From Colias croceus (lineage: Eukaryota > Arthropoda > Insecta > Lepidoptera > Pieridae): a stretch of 64,000 nucleotides of DNA. This document shows, piece by piece, positions 23,274-33,283 of the stretch. Numbering within the stretch: the stretch's first letter is position 1; every line of letters starts with the position of its first letter. The stretch covers positions 1,116,001 through 1,180,000 of the forward strand of contig NC_059539.1 in NCBI RefSeq assembly GCF_905220415.1, read 5' to 3'. Below the pieces are notes generated by a model, which worked only from the letters and a program-made list of their open reading frames with translations, ran no database searches and had not been told where the DNA came from. The translations under genes were made by a program, and so were the position numbers.

Positions 23274-23481
23274 TATAATAATATACATAATATAATATTA
23301 TCTATTTGTAATCGTTTTATTTCAAATTAATTAAAATTATTACCTAGGTAACTAAGTACTTAAAAAGTTAATACTTACAAAAAAAGTATATAAAATAATT
23401 AGAATGTATGATAACATTATAAACATTCTATAAATGTGCAAACTCATTAAATGCATCAAATTACAGATTCCATACATAATA

Positions 23482-24040
23482 ATGTAATATAGCCAAAGCC
23501 AAAGCCAGGGCCACTTTCGCTCGGCTGCGACCCGTGTGGCAATCGAGTAAATTAACGCGGAGGCTTAAGCTCAAAATTTTCCAGTCCAACGTAAAAACTG
23601 TATTGCTATACGGGTGTGAAACATGGAAGGTCACAAAGGACATCACGCGCCAGCTGCAGGTTTTTGTTAACCGCTGTCTCCGCCGAATCATCGGAATTTA
23701 CTGGCCAGAAACTATCTCCAACGACGACCTTTGGAAATGCTGCGATGAGACACCGATCGCCCTTCAGATTAAACGCCGTAAGTGGGGCTGGATTGGCCAC
23801 ACGCTACGTAGAGACCCGGAACACATACCAAAGCAAGCTTTGGATTGGAACCCCCAGGGAAAACGGAAACGTGGCCGTCCAAAGCTCACTTGGCGTCGTA
23901 CTGTTATCGCAGAGGCCAAGTCAATCGGAAGGTGCTGGAGCGAGATAAAACGAGCTGCCCAAAATCGACACGCATGGCGGAGTACTGTTGACGCCCTTTG
24001 CCCCAGCTAGGGGCTTTAGGAAATTAAGTAAGTAAGTAAG
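23482..24040 (+). mobile_element. 5'-truncated RTE-type LINE
   Basis: The fragment ends in (TAAG)n. A 9-bp match TACATAATA at 23473-23481 and 24041-24049 may be the target-site duplication, but it is short and AT-rich, so this is tentative. Confidence 0.6.
23489..24010 (+). pseudogene. RTE-type LINE ORF2, C-terminal 170 or so residues
   Basis: An open frame of 158 codons from 23534, extending in frame upstream to about 23489 (..ARATFARLRPVWQSS). Landmarks are VKTVLLYGCETWKVT, the conserved block after the RT thumb, then LRRIIGIYWPETISNDDLW, KWGWIGHTLRR and the basic C-terminal motif KRGRPKLTWRR. These define the C-terminus of RTE-like elements. The RT catalytic core and endonuclease are absent. 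The stop is followed by a (TAAG)n tail at 24024-24040. Confidence 0.82.
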
Positions 24041-24049
24041 TACATAATA

Positions 24050-24815
24050 CTGAGTAGAAAATAAAATATTCCAACTAAAAATGTTTTAGAGACTAAAACA
24101 ATTCGAATTCGACTTCGGTCTATAAACAGATATGACCATAGATTTTGTAATAATAACAACGAATCCATAAACCACGAGGTAAAATACGTTAAAAAGACTA
24201 ATTAATTGATAGACCAGACCAATCATCTTAATCCAGCCTTGGCTCTAATGACTCAATGAAAGGGTAGTTGACGCACCCTGGTTCACCTTCGGTTTGAGAA
24301 AAACCCACATTCACACAATCAATAATAAACCTTGCTCCATTATAATAAAGTATACAATAATTGATCTTGATCTTAATTAATTCCCTCAGCCAATTACCGC
24401 GAAGCGGTTGGTGACGCGTGTCGACGAATTGTTATCAAAACTATGAGATGGTTCGCATGTTGTGACTTGTGGTTAAATTATAGTAAATATACGTAATTAA
24501 TTGGGCTGATTGTTTGCTATTTTGACGGGAATTTAACACGTCACGTTTGATATTAAGTGTGATTTTAATGTGCATAGTTTGTGAAAAGGGATGCCATTCA
24601 TAAAAATATAATATATCTACTAACCTCTTACAATATCATAATTCAATATTACATTACATTCAAGACATACAGGAAAATGATAAATAAAATTTTATTATGC
24701 CTGCAGAAATCTTCTGAATCAATTTACAACAAAACGAATTCATATAATATTATGTATTACGATAATATAAGCTCGCCTTTTTATATATTCGTATGACACT
24801 ACAAGTTATTTTTTT
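24050..24815. other. No gene recognised
   Basis: AT-rich spacer up to the left end of the MULE. Confidence 0.35.
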
Positions 24816-24825
24816 AGATCTATTA

Positions 24826-24961
24826 CCGATTCATCCGCAAAACTCATCCGAATTATTTTAGTTCCCGATTCATCCGAAAAAATATTCCCGATTCATCCGA
24901 AATCCAAATTATAATTATATAATTACCAATTCATCCGAAAAAATATTCCCTTTTCATCCGG
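24826..24961 (+). repeat. Left subterminal array of the MULE, six motif copies
   Basis: Copies of (CCC)GATTCATCCGAA begin at about 24826, 24843 (short), 24864, 24887, 24926 and 24948. Spacers are AT-rich. Arrays like this usually serve as transposase binding sites; that role is inferred. Confidence 0.85.
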
Positions 24962-25122
24962 CATGAAAATATCCTTAAATAAGACAAGAAAAAGTATAGA
25001 TAGCAGAAAAAATATTTTAAAATATATTAACTCATATTTTTAATATACTGTATTAGGTATTACAAATTATATGTATGTATAAATACAAGTACTCACTTTT
25101 TTACAATATTTTTTCACTTTTT

Positions 25123-25577
25123 AACTGACTTCCCAAAAAGGAGGAGGGTCTCAACTGCCGAGTTGTGTTTTTTTGTGTGTTTGTACATCGATAGCGCCCA
25201 AACGCGTTGACCGATTGATGTGATTCTTTTTACATTCGACCCGAAATATATTCCGAGTGGGCCCATTTCAAGAATATTTGAAATCGATCCAGTAGTTTCC
25301 AGGCGGAGACAATCGGTCGATTTCTCGAACTTGCGAGACGATGTACACTAACTTCTACTGCACGTATCGTGTTGTAACTTTGCATACGAATGTAGATAGA
25401 GACTAACCGACTTTTAAAAGAAGAAGAAGTACCTACATACGTAACGAATTCTCGCTTGAAATTTCGTGTTGTACCCTTCTTACAACACTAAAAAGTGAAT
25501 TGAATATACCTGTCCGACTTCTAAGTACGTGTTAGAAGTCGGGAAGGTTTATTATTTTTACCTTTTGGAAGTCGGTT
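25123..25577. mobile_element. MITE-like element, AACYGACTTCC ends
   Basis: The left end AACTGACTTCCCAAAAAGG is mirrored by the right end CCTTTTGGAAGTCGGTT. The interior includes GGAGGAGGGTCTC and a second internal copy of the end (AACCGACTTTTAAAAG at about 25405). It lies inside the MULE left arm. It belongs with the element at 54569-54818. Confidence 0.65.
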
Positions 25578-25746
25578 TTTTTTAAATTTATTTTTATAAG
25601 ATAAACTGTACGAATCTATTCCTACATTATCTAAAATGCCCAAAAAAAAACTAAAAAGAAAAACATTACCTACTTACTACAAAAATAATATCTTCTAATA
25701 TTCAAAATCTTTTATTTGTCGTCGGTCAGGTGACACGACCAACCTG

Positions 25747-25748
25747 TA

Positions 25749-25810
<62 letters not shown>
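25747..25810. repeat. (AT)n run at the outer left edge of the palindrome
   Basis: About 64 bases of AT repeats, directly touching the left palindrome arm. Confidence 0.9.
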
Positions 25811-25813
<3 letters not shown>

Positions 25814-26100
25814 TATCTCCATGGGCACTATGTTGATCAAACGTGCCATATAGTTAGTAATTATTTGATCCGTTTTCACTTGTTGATCCGGTTGGTATTT
25901 GTGGATCCATTACCACATCACCGTCCGTATGTGGATCCGAACGGAGCCACAAGTGTCACCATCAGTAATAATAATAATTACGTGCTTTTTATACAAATCC
26001 ACCTTTTTTGCGTTTTAGCTCTTGTTGATCCGATTCAAATGAGCCAATCAGAGCCCACCGAGCTCAGCCATTGGTCGCTTGCGGCCTTAGCCACTTGAAG
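25811..26100. repeat. Outer subterminal region of left arm, GATCC-rich
   Basis: From the edge inward: GGGCACTATGTTGATC, ATTTGATCCG, TTGTTGATCCGG, GTGGATCC, GTGGATCCG and CTTGTTGATCCGATT. Six or so spaced GATC words in 230 bp, mirrored in the right arm at 32480-32763. They may be protein-binding sites of a DNA transposon, but this is inferred. Confidence 0.6.
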
Positions 26101-26582
26101 GTTTAAAGACATTTATTCCCGTTATAAAAACGTATGTTGCCGTTCGCCTTCCATAATTTGTTCGGATCTTTGGGATGGCAAGATAGCTAGCTCGTCTATT
26201 AGGATAGTGACGATTTGATGTTGAGATTATAATATTTGTATTTATGTTTTTATGTAGCGCTTTGCGGATGAACATAGGTACACGTATTATAAAAGTATAA
26301 TTGTTTTAAATTCATTATTTTAGTGTCGTCGTAGATTTTATTTGTAGAAGTTAAAAAAGGATAGTTAAAGATAGTTTTAATGATTTTATTTTGTAAAATT
26401 TGGAGTGGCGCTAATTTATTTTTGTAAGCACTCCCCCATACTTCTATTAAATACATTAGGTGCGGCTTTACTAACGTGTTGTAGATGGTGTGGCGTAATT
26501 TATGAGGAAGGCAAGAAGTAATATTACGCAGAGATCTAAGAAGTGCTGATAATTTATTTTTCAGATAGCTGCCGATTCGCAA
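26087..26582 (-). pseudogene. LINE RT C-terminal region, left arm
   Basis: Two overlapping frames on the minus strand (26582-26250 and 26275-26087) together give the thumb and C-terminal part: LSALLRSLRNITSCLPHKLR, NTLVKPHLMYLIEVWGS, LQILQNKIIKTIF, then FIRKALHKNINTNIIIS.. to ..GINVFKPSSG and stop. A 4-base insertion near 26275, absent from the right arm, causes the frameshift. The pattern is typical of Jockey/CR1-like RTs. Confidence 0.78.
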
Positions 26583-26677
26583 ATCTAGGTTATTTCTCGT
26601 GGGTTTTATGTTCTAATACAACACCGTTAATTTTAAGTGGAGCGTGTGGTAGAATAATTTTTTTATGAGCTTTGAAT

Positions 26678-27127
26678 TTAGATAATTATATTTATTTTTA
26701 GTAGATTGCATTGAAACCATTTATTTAATTCATTTTGTGCTTGCGCTATCATGTCATGTATAGAAGGACCAAAATAAAACAGACAGGTGTCATCCGCATA
26801 AAGTGTTAGGTGACCATTTAGCTTTAAATCTTGTAAATTATTAATATAAATTAAAAAAACCAATGGGCCTAGAATCGAACCTTGGGGTACGCCACATGTA
26901 ATTGGTAAGGGAATGCTATCGTGGTTATCTATTTTAACTATTTGTGATCGATTTTTTAAATATGATTTCAGCATATCTAGTGCTTTACCATTAATGTTAA
27001 GTGATGTTAATTTCTTTATTAAAAGTTCGTGAGAAACGGTATCGAAGGCCTTTTGTAGGTCAATAAACACTCCCAAAACTATATTGTTTGCGTCAATGTT
27101 CTGTTTTATTTTAATAGTTAGGTCCAT
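26678..27127 (-). pseudogene. LINE reverse transcriptase core, left arm
   Basis: 149 codons on the minus strand. Motifs in order: GVFIDLQKAFDTVSHELLIK (motif A, catalytic Asp), LKSYLKNRSQIVKI, ITCGVPQGSILGPLVFLIYI (motif B), LTLYADDTCLFYFG (motif C, YADD) and NELNKWFQCNLLKIN. It matches no other LINE in the window closely. It is missing from the right arm. Upstream on the same strand (about 27240-27480) decayed RT sequence continues (GLDGITTKAIK.., RRFPDSLKIAKVTPIYKS). Confidence 0.82.
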
Positions 27128-27240
27128 AGTCGCTCACAGAGCTCACTTTTTGGCTTAAATTCGTATTGACGCACTGAATTAAAATTAAATGAGTCTAAAT
27201 ATTTTTGTAATCTCGTGTGTAAGATCTTCTCCAATATTTT

Positions 27241-28140
27241 GACAATACTGGCAAAACCGAATACTCACTCTTATAGATAGGAGTTACCTTCGCTATTTTT
27301 AACGAGTCCGGAAAACGTCTATGACTTATGGCTTGGTTAAAACAGTCGCTTAAAGTATGATTTAATTTTTCTTTGATGCATTTAATTGCTTTTGTAGTAA
27401 TACCATCAAGACCTGTACTACAGTTTGAATTAAGGTTATAATTATATATTTTTACTGGCTTCGGTAGGTCTGAACTTATTAGTGAGGTAATTTTTAAAAT
27501 TTCGTAGTTGTCTTTAGATTTCCTCTCCTCTGAGTTATAAGAGTTCGATTCTGGGAAACCAGTAAAAATTACATTTTTTTCGCGGCTCTTTCTGTCCCGT
27601 AGTTCCTTGATTAAGTTTTAATTTATATGAAGTTGATTTTTAGACGTAAAACCCGATGGGGTGGCTGTCTGATTTATTGATTGAAGATTTAATTCCAGTG
27701 ATTTTATTTTACTCTCACCCTGGTTTATCTGGGATTCTAATTGAGAAATAGCACTCTTCAATATGTTTTGTTCGGTAATTATCATACATTCTAATTGATT
27801 TGATTCGTATTTTGGCGAATTAAATTCAAAGATTGTTCGTTGGACGATTTAATTTCGGTAATTTGTGTTTTTACCTCAGAAATGTTTTCATGAATTTTGT
27901 TTACTATTTGTTTATTTGAGCATACATATTTTTCAAGTAATAAATACGGCTCAACTCCGACCGAATATCCTTCATATCATCACTAAATCTGCAATCTTGT
28001 TCTAGGGGTTGTTTCCGTTTTCTGTAAGTAATTTGAGTATCAGTTGGCGTAGAACTCGTAGAAAACGAACTTAGCTTCGATAGATCGGGATGCGATCCAC
28101 CGGCAGTACCCACTGCATGTTGGCGATCTGCGTACACTCG
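27241..28140 (-). pseudogene. LINE ORF1 remnant joined to 5' RT remnant (internal deletion)
   Basis: Minus-strand frame 28137-27904 encodes a Ser/Thr-rich then charged segment (AVGTAGGSHPDLSKL, TYRKRKQPLEQDC). Next comes a degraded coiled-coil-like stretch (KIHENISEVKTQITEIKSSN, about 27890-27830) and then ELRDRKSREKNVIFTGFPES (about 27600-27545), which looks like the start of a LINE ORF1 RNA-binding domain. Within about 100 bases the sequence passes to RT motifs (near 27420), so the rest of ORF1, the endonuclease and the RT N-terminus have been deleted. Frames are broken several times. Confidence 0.65.
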
Positions 28141-29311
28141 TATTTACTCCGCAATGGATAATTTGTGCAGGAATGTGAGTCGTCATTTGTTTGACCTAAA
28201 TCTAACATTTTAATTATTTTATCAGATTGATGTCAGAACCAGGGCAAAGGCGAACGCTACACGTCAACAAATATTATGATAATTATCTTGATATTTACTG
28301 ATGTATCTTGGGAGAGATCACAGCACACCCTACACCATCAATACTGACGGCAAGATAAATATAGCGATCTAGGTCCTGGGATCAGATCACAAGGATTTCC
28401 AGAAATCCAGCGATATATTTTGATCGGTCAATACACTACCCTACACGTCAATAAATATCGTAATCCGATAGTAAATATTGACGGATCACGTGAAGCGTTC
28501 GCGAAAGAGTTGCCCTGATTCAAGTGGTAGGTTGTTATTTGTAGGTTGCATACTACTTGAGAATTATCACCGTCACTGTATGACGAAAGGTTCGTCCAAA
28601 TATCTATCTTTTTAGGGTTCCGTATTTTTAGTTTCACAACGTTTTCAATAAGTTTCAATTGAATTACGGTCGACTTCTGCAACTTCCATAAAACTCAGGA
28701 GATTTTTTGCTAGCCCTAATTTCATATCCCCATGTCAATGTCATGCAAGTGCATATAAATGGAACAGATCAACATACGACTTATGATTTGGTATATAAAA
28801 CGGAGTCAAGAAGTGTTTGAGCATTTCAAAATTTGAACCGTTACGGAGTCGAGTTCGTCTAGTCTAGGCGGATTTAGCAATGTATGGAACATTACCTAAC
28901 TATAATATGTTTGTGTACGGAGCCAACAAATACTGCAGTGTTTACGAAAAATTAATCTACGTTACTTAATATACAGTTTCGTTTTGTCGGATCAAATAAA
29001 GCTGTAATTTTGATAATATATATGGATCTGATCAACATACGACTTTGGATTTGGTATATAAAACGGAGCCAACAAGTGTTTATGGGTTTCTGAATTTCGG
29101 CCGTTACGGAGTCGATTCAGTTCAAGATCTTAGCAATAAAAATGTTGAGTATATCAATTTCTCCATGAATACGTTTGGCAACATCGCCCAAAACTTTGCG
29201 CCGTTGCCACTCCGGGCAAGATCTATGCAACCGGAGTCGAGTAATATCGGGGAAAAGGTGGAGTCAAGAATGCACGGCAGTCGGGCTGGATCAACTTAGT
29301 GCCCAAGTTGG

Positions 29312-29315
<4 letters not shown>
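28141..29315. repeat. Inner non-coding part of left arm with internal repeats
   Basis: Contains two related units about 262 bp apart (28761-28860 and 29023-29125). Each starts GATCAACATACGACTT and continues GGTATATAAAACGGAG, ending GTTACGGAGTCGA. Further out are repeated words such as ACCCTACAC and ACACGTCAA.AAATAT. No reading frame is supported; the frames present are near-identical in both arms simply because the DNA is mirrored. It may be a LINE 5' UTR or a DNA-transposon subterminal region. Confidence 0.6.

Positions 29316-29356
<41 letters not shown>
29316..29356. repeat. (TA)n at the palindrome centre
   Basis: About 40 bases of TA repeats between the two arms, itself self-complementary. 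Confidence 0.9.
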
Positions 29357-29359
<3 letters not shown>

Positions 29360-30264
29360 CCAACTTGGGCACTAAGTTGATCCAGCCCGACTGCCGTGCA
29401 TTCCTGACTCCACCTTTTCCCCCATATTACTCGACTCCGGTTGCATAGATCTTGCCCGGAGTGGCAACGGCGCAAATATTTCAGCGACGTTGCCAAACGT
29501 ATTCATGGAGAAATTGATATACTCAACATTTTTATTGCTAAGATCTCGAACTGAATCGACTCCGTAACGGCCGAAATTCAGAAACCCATAAACATTTGTT
29601 GGCTCCGTTTTATATACCAAATCCAAAGTCGTATGTTGATCAGATCCATATATATTATCAAAATTAAAGCTTTATTTGATCCGACAAAACGAAACTGTAT
29701 ATTATGTAACGTTAATTAATTTTTCGTAAACACTACAGTATTTGTTGGCTCCGTACACAAACATATTATAGATAGGTAATGTCCCATACATTGCTAAATC
29801 CGCCTAGACTAGACGAACTCGACTTCGTAACGGTTCAAATTTTGAAATGCTCAAATACTTCTTGACTCCGTTTTATATACCAAATCATAAGTCGTATGTT
29901 GATCTGTTCCATTTATATGCACTTGCATGACATTGACATGGGAATATGAAATTAGGGCTACCAAAAAATCTCCTGAGTTTTATGGAAGTTGAAGAAGTCG
30001 ACCGTAATTCAATTGAAACTTATAGAAAACGTTGTGAAACTAAAAATACGGAACCCTAAAAAGATAGATTTGGACGAACCTTTCGTCATACAGTGACGGT
30101 GATAATTCACAAGTAGTATGCAGCCTACAAATAACCTACCTCTTGAATCAGGGCAACTCTTTGGCGAACGCTACACGTAAGATCCATATTGTGATCCGTC
30201 AATATTTACTATCGGATTACGATATTTATTGACGTGTAGGGTAGTGTATTGACGGATCACAATA

Positions 30265-30656
30265 CAGGGTTAGTTTTCAATGACCAGCCAAAATTTAAAA
30301 TTAAGATCTAGATATTAAACCAAAGGTGCATTTGAAAAATTATTGTCGAATAAAATTAAATAAAAATAATAGCATTCATTTGAAAATGTCTTAAAAATTT
30401 CCTAAATCGTAAACACCCCCAGAATCAATGCACTTGTGTGCGTGCGCGCATTTCCAAATTTATGTGTGTGCTAACTTCTACCTATCTAGGTTGTTGAACT
30501 GAATTGTTGCTTTTGTAATGTCCACACGTTCGCTTTTTAGTGGTGGACAGGAATGAAATCTAATTAAAAAAAAAACGTTTTTTTTCATTAGTTCTAAAAT
30601 GTTATCGATTCTGAACCATTTCTGAAAATTTAGCCGGCCATTGAGAACTAACCCTG
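30265..30656. mobile_element. TA-flanked MITE inserted in the right arm
   Basis: Ends CAGGGTTAGTTTTCAATGAC and, reversed, CAGGGTTAGTTCTCAATGGC: a long terminal inverted repeat. It is flanked by TA on both sides (30263-30264, 30657-30658). The left arm keeps the uninterrupted site (AATATATCGC, read reversed, around 28410-28420), so removing the insert plus one TA restores the empty sequence. TA duplication suggests the Tc1/mariner group. 392 bp, non-coding, contains a GTGTGCGTGCGCGC patch. Confidence 0.85.
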
Positions 30657-30910
30657 TATATCGCTGGATTTCTGGAACTCCTTGTGATCTGATCCCAGGA
30701 CCTACATCGCAATATTTATCTTGCCGTCATCACGTCTGGCTCATACAAAGAACGTTTCAGTACTGACGCGATACGTATTGATGGTGTAGGGTGTGCTGTG
30801 ATCCCTCCCGAGATACATCAGTAAATATCAAGATAATTATCATAATATTTATTGACGTGTAGCGTTCGCCTTTGCCCTGATTCTGATATCAATCTGATAA
30901 AATAATTTAA

Positions 30911-31261
30911 ATGTTAGATTTAGGTCAAAAACAAATGACAACTCATATTCTTGCACAAATTATCCATTGCGGAGTAAATATGAGTGTACGCAGATCGCCA
31001 ACACGTTTAACCAGCAGTGGTGCAGTGGGTACTGCCGGTGGATCGCATCCCGATCTATCGAAGCTAAGTTCGTTTTCTACGAGTTCTACGCCAACTGATA
31101 CTTAAATTACTTACAGAAAACGGAAACAACCGCTAGAACAAGATTGCAGATGTAATGATGATATGAAGGATATTCGGTCGGAGTTGAGCCGTATTAGTAC
31201 ATTATTTGAAAAATATGTATGCTCAAATGAACAAATAGTAAACAAAATTCATTCAATTAAA
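30911..31261 (+). pseudogene. LINE ORF1 remnant, right arm
   Basis: Mirror of the left-arm ORF1 piece: GAVGTAGGSHPDLSKL.. SSTPTDT then a stop (TAA where the left arm reads on as QITYRKRK), followed by degraded KQP.EQDC-type sequence to about 31250. Similarity to the left arm stops near 31262. Confidence 0.65.
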
Positions 31262-31950
31262 CATTCATTTCAACATTTCATTCAATTAAACAAAATTATT
31301 TCGGCGATATGGCGACCATTTAGAATCGTCTGAAAAGTATGGCGATGCATGGCGATTTTCGTAAATGGCTGCACGACGATGGTTACCTGTGCAAAAGTTA
31401 GCCTGGTACCAATAAAATAATAAATAAAATAAAATTTATTAGTAACTTCAAATATAACATTACAATATTGCTCTGCCTTCTGAACTAGGTAATTCCTATA
31501 TCTCAGAAGGCAGTGCCTTCCCTTGCAAATTCCATGTTACATTATATTTGGCAAGTTAACAAAATAAATTTTAGTGACTAATGATAAAGGATACAAAGTA
31601 AATGATTAAGAAAATAAAAGTATACGATTTGAATTGCACAATACAATGGTTGAATTGTTTTTTTTAAATCAACGCATTCGCGTCGGTATGGCGGGCTTTA
31701 TGTCACACAGGAAAAGTATGGCATGACACTACCGTCTACATCTTTTTTATGGGCTATCGGTAAATTCTAAAATTTTTGTGTTACAAATCGTTTGACTTTC
31801 GCTATTTTTCCGACGAGTTTGACTAACGCCCACGCGTCTAAGCCGCCGGTACCAGCTGCAGCGTTCACACCATCATTTTTCTTTCTGTCATTGCGTACTA
31901 AGACCCCTGTAGAACCGCCATCCTGTTACAAATGACTCGAAATTTTGTGT
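31262..31950. other. Right-arm segment not mirrored in the left arm
   Basis: It replaces the LINE core. A part at 31415-31560 (AATAAATAAAATAAAATTTA.. then GAACTAGGTAATTCCTATAT.. CAGAAGGCAGTGCC) resembles 46885-47010 (AAACTAGGTAAAAACCTGTA.. TCAGGAGCCAGCGCC), so it is a dispersed repeat, probably an antisense retrotransposon 3' end. The rest is unassigned. Confidence 0.5.
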
Positions 31951-31954
31951 CAAT

Positions 31955-32487
31955 GACTCCCGATCTACTAGGTTTGCGAATCGACAGCTCTCTAAAATGG
32001 AATCATCACATCGACCACCTAAAAAATAAATTATCAGCACTTCTTAGATCTCTGCGTAATATTACTTCTTGCATTCCTCATAAATTACGCCACACCATCT
32101 ACAACACGTTAGTAAAGCCGCACCTAATGTATTTAATAGAAGTATGGGGGAGTGCTTACAAAAATAAATTAGCGCCACTCCAAATTTTACAAAATAAAAT
32201 CATTAAAACTATCTTTTACTATCCTTTTTTAACTAAAAAAAATCTACGACGACTCTAAAATAATGAATTTAAAACAATTATACTTTTATAATACGTGTAT
32301 GTTCATCCGCAAAGCGCTACATAAAAACATAAATACAAATATTATAATCTCAACATCAAATCGCCACTATCCTAATAGACGAGCTAGCTATCTTGCCCTC
32401 CCGAAGATCCGAACAAATTATGGAAGGCGAACGGCAACATACGTTTCTATAACGGGAATACATGTCTTTAAACCTTCAAATGGCTAA
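31955..32487 (+). pseudogene. LINE RT C-terminal region, right arm
   Basis: Frame 31932-32258 then 32263-32487, mirroring the left-arm copy: LSALLRSLRNITSCIPHKLR, NTLVKPHLMYLIEVWGS, then a frameshift in an A run near 32235 and NLKQLYFYNTCMFIRKALHK to ..GIHVFKPSNG. It keeps the frame across the site where the left arm has its 4-base insertion, so the two arms carry different lesions. Confidence 0.78.
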
Positions 32488-33283
32488 GGCCGCAAGCGAC
32501 CAATGGCTGAGCTCGGTGGGCTCTGATTGGCTCATTTGAATCGGATCAACAAGAGCTAAAACGCAAAAAAGGTGGATTTGTATAAAAAGCACGTAATTAT
32601 TATTATTACTGATGGTTACACTTGTGGCTCCGTTCGGATCCACATACGGACGGTGGTGTGGCAATGGATCCACAAATACCAACCGGATCAACAAGTGAAA
32701 ACGGATCAAATAATTACTAACTATATGGCACGTTTGATCAACATAGTGCCCGTGGAGATATCTATATATATATATAGGTAGATACCATATTTTTATAATA
32801 CCTTTTCCCTTCTTCCATTATATATTAACAAAAAAATGTTAATAAGTGTGCCTAACCAATTGTTCTTATTACGAGAATTTTGCAGTCGGCAACCGAACAA
32901 AAGGGCTACAGAGCGTCAGGTAGGTATTTAAAAATACGAGCTCTATATTGCATAAAAGGGGTTTTATGATGGGATAGATAACACTGGTGAGAGTTTTCGG
33001 AATGGATTAGTATTTGTTAAAATATTGTTATTTAAATGTAATTGTTAATTTTAAAAAGACAATGTAAAAAGTTTTTAACTTTGCTTTTGTCGGCATCATA
33101 ACGCAAAACCACCCTTCTTTTTAAAAATTATGTCACATATTTTGCATAAATGAAAATTTAGTTGACTTTTCGCTCGCGATCAGGAAACATCTCTACTATC
33201 ACTTACTGTAATCACTTTCTGAACATTTGACCCTTGCTCGTGATCGGATTTGTTGTTTTGCCTACGATTTGGATTAGTTTATC

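Larger units (their letters stand above)
25811..32763. repeat. Giant near-palindrome of about 7 kb
   Basis: The left arm 25811-29316 and right arm 29356-32763 are inverted copies around a (TA)n centre at 29316-29356. The outer 150 bp differ at about four positions. The innermost 250 bp are also nearly identical. Arms differ by discrete indels: a 392-bp MITE (30265-30656), about 47 bp near 30733-30780, and replaced or lost LINE core sequence near 31262-31950 in the right arm. Each arm's outer end (ATGGGCACTATGTTGATC) resembles its inner end (TTGGGCACTAAGTTGATC) in inverted orientation, so each arm may itself be a unit bounded by short inverted ends. Confidence 0.88.

Noticed and set aside
25730..26098. 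122-codon plus-strand frame beginning in the AT run
   Set aside because: The start is microsatellite and the rest is the antisense of the LINE 3' region.
29045..29626. Paired similar open frames on opposite strands around the palindrome centre
   Set aside because: They mirror each other because the DNA is palindromic; frames are short and run into the (TA)n repeat.
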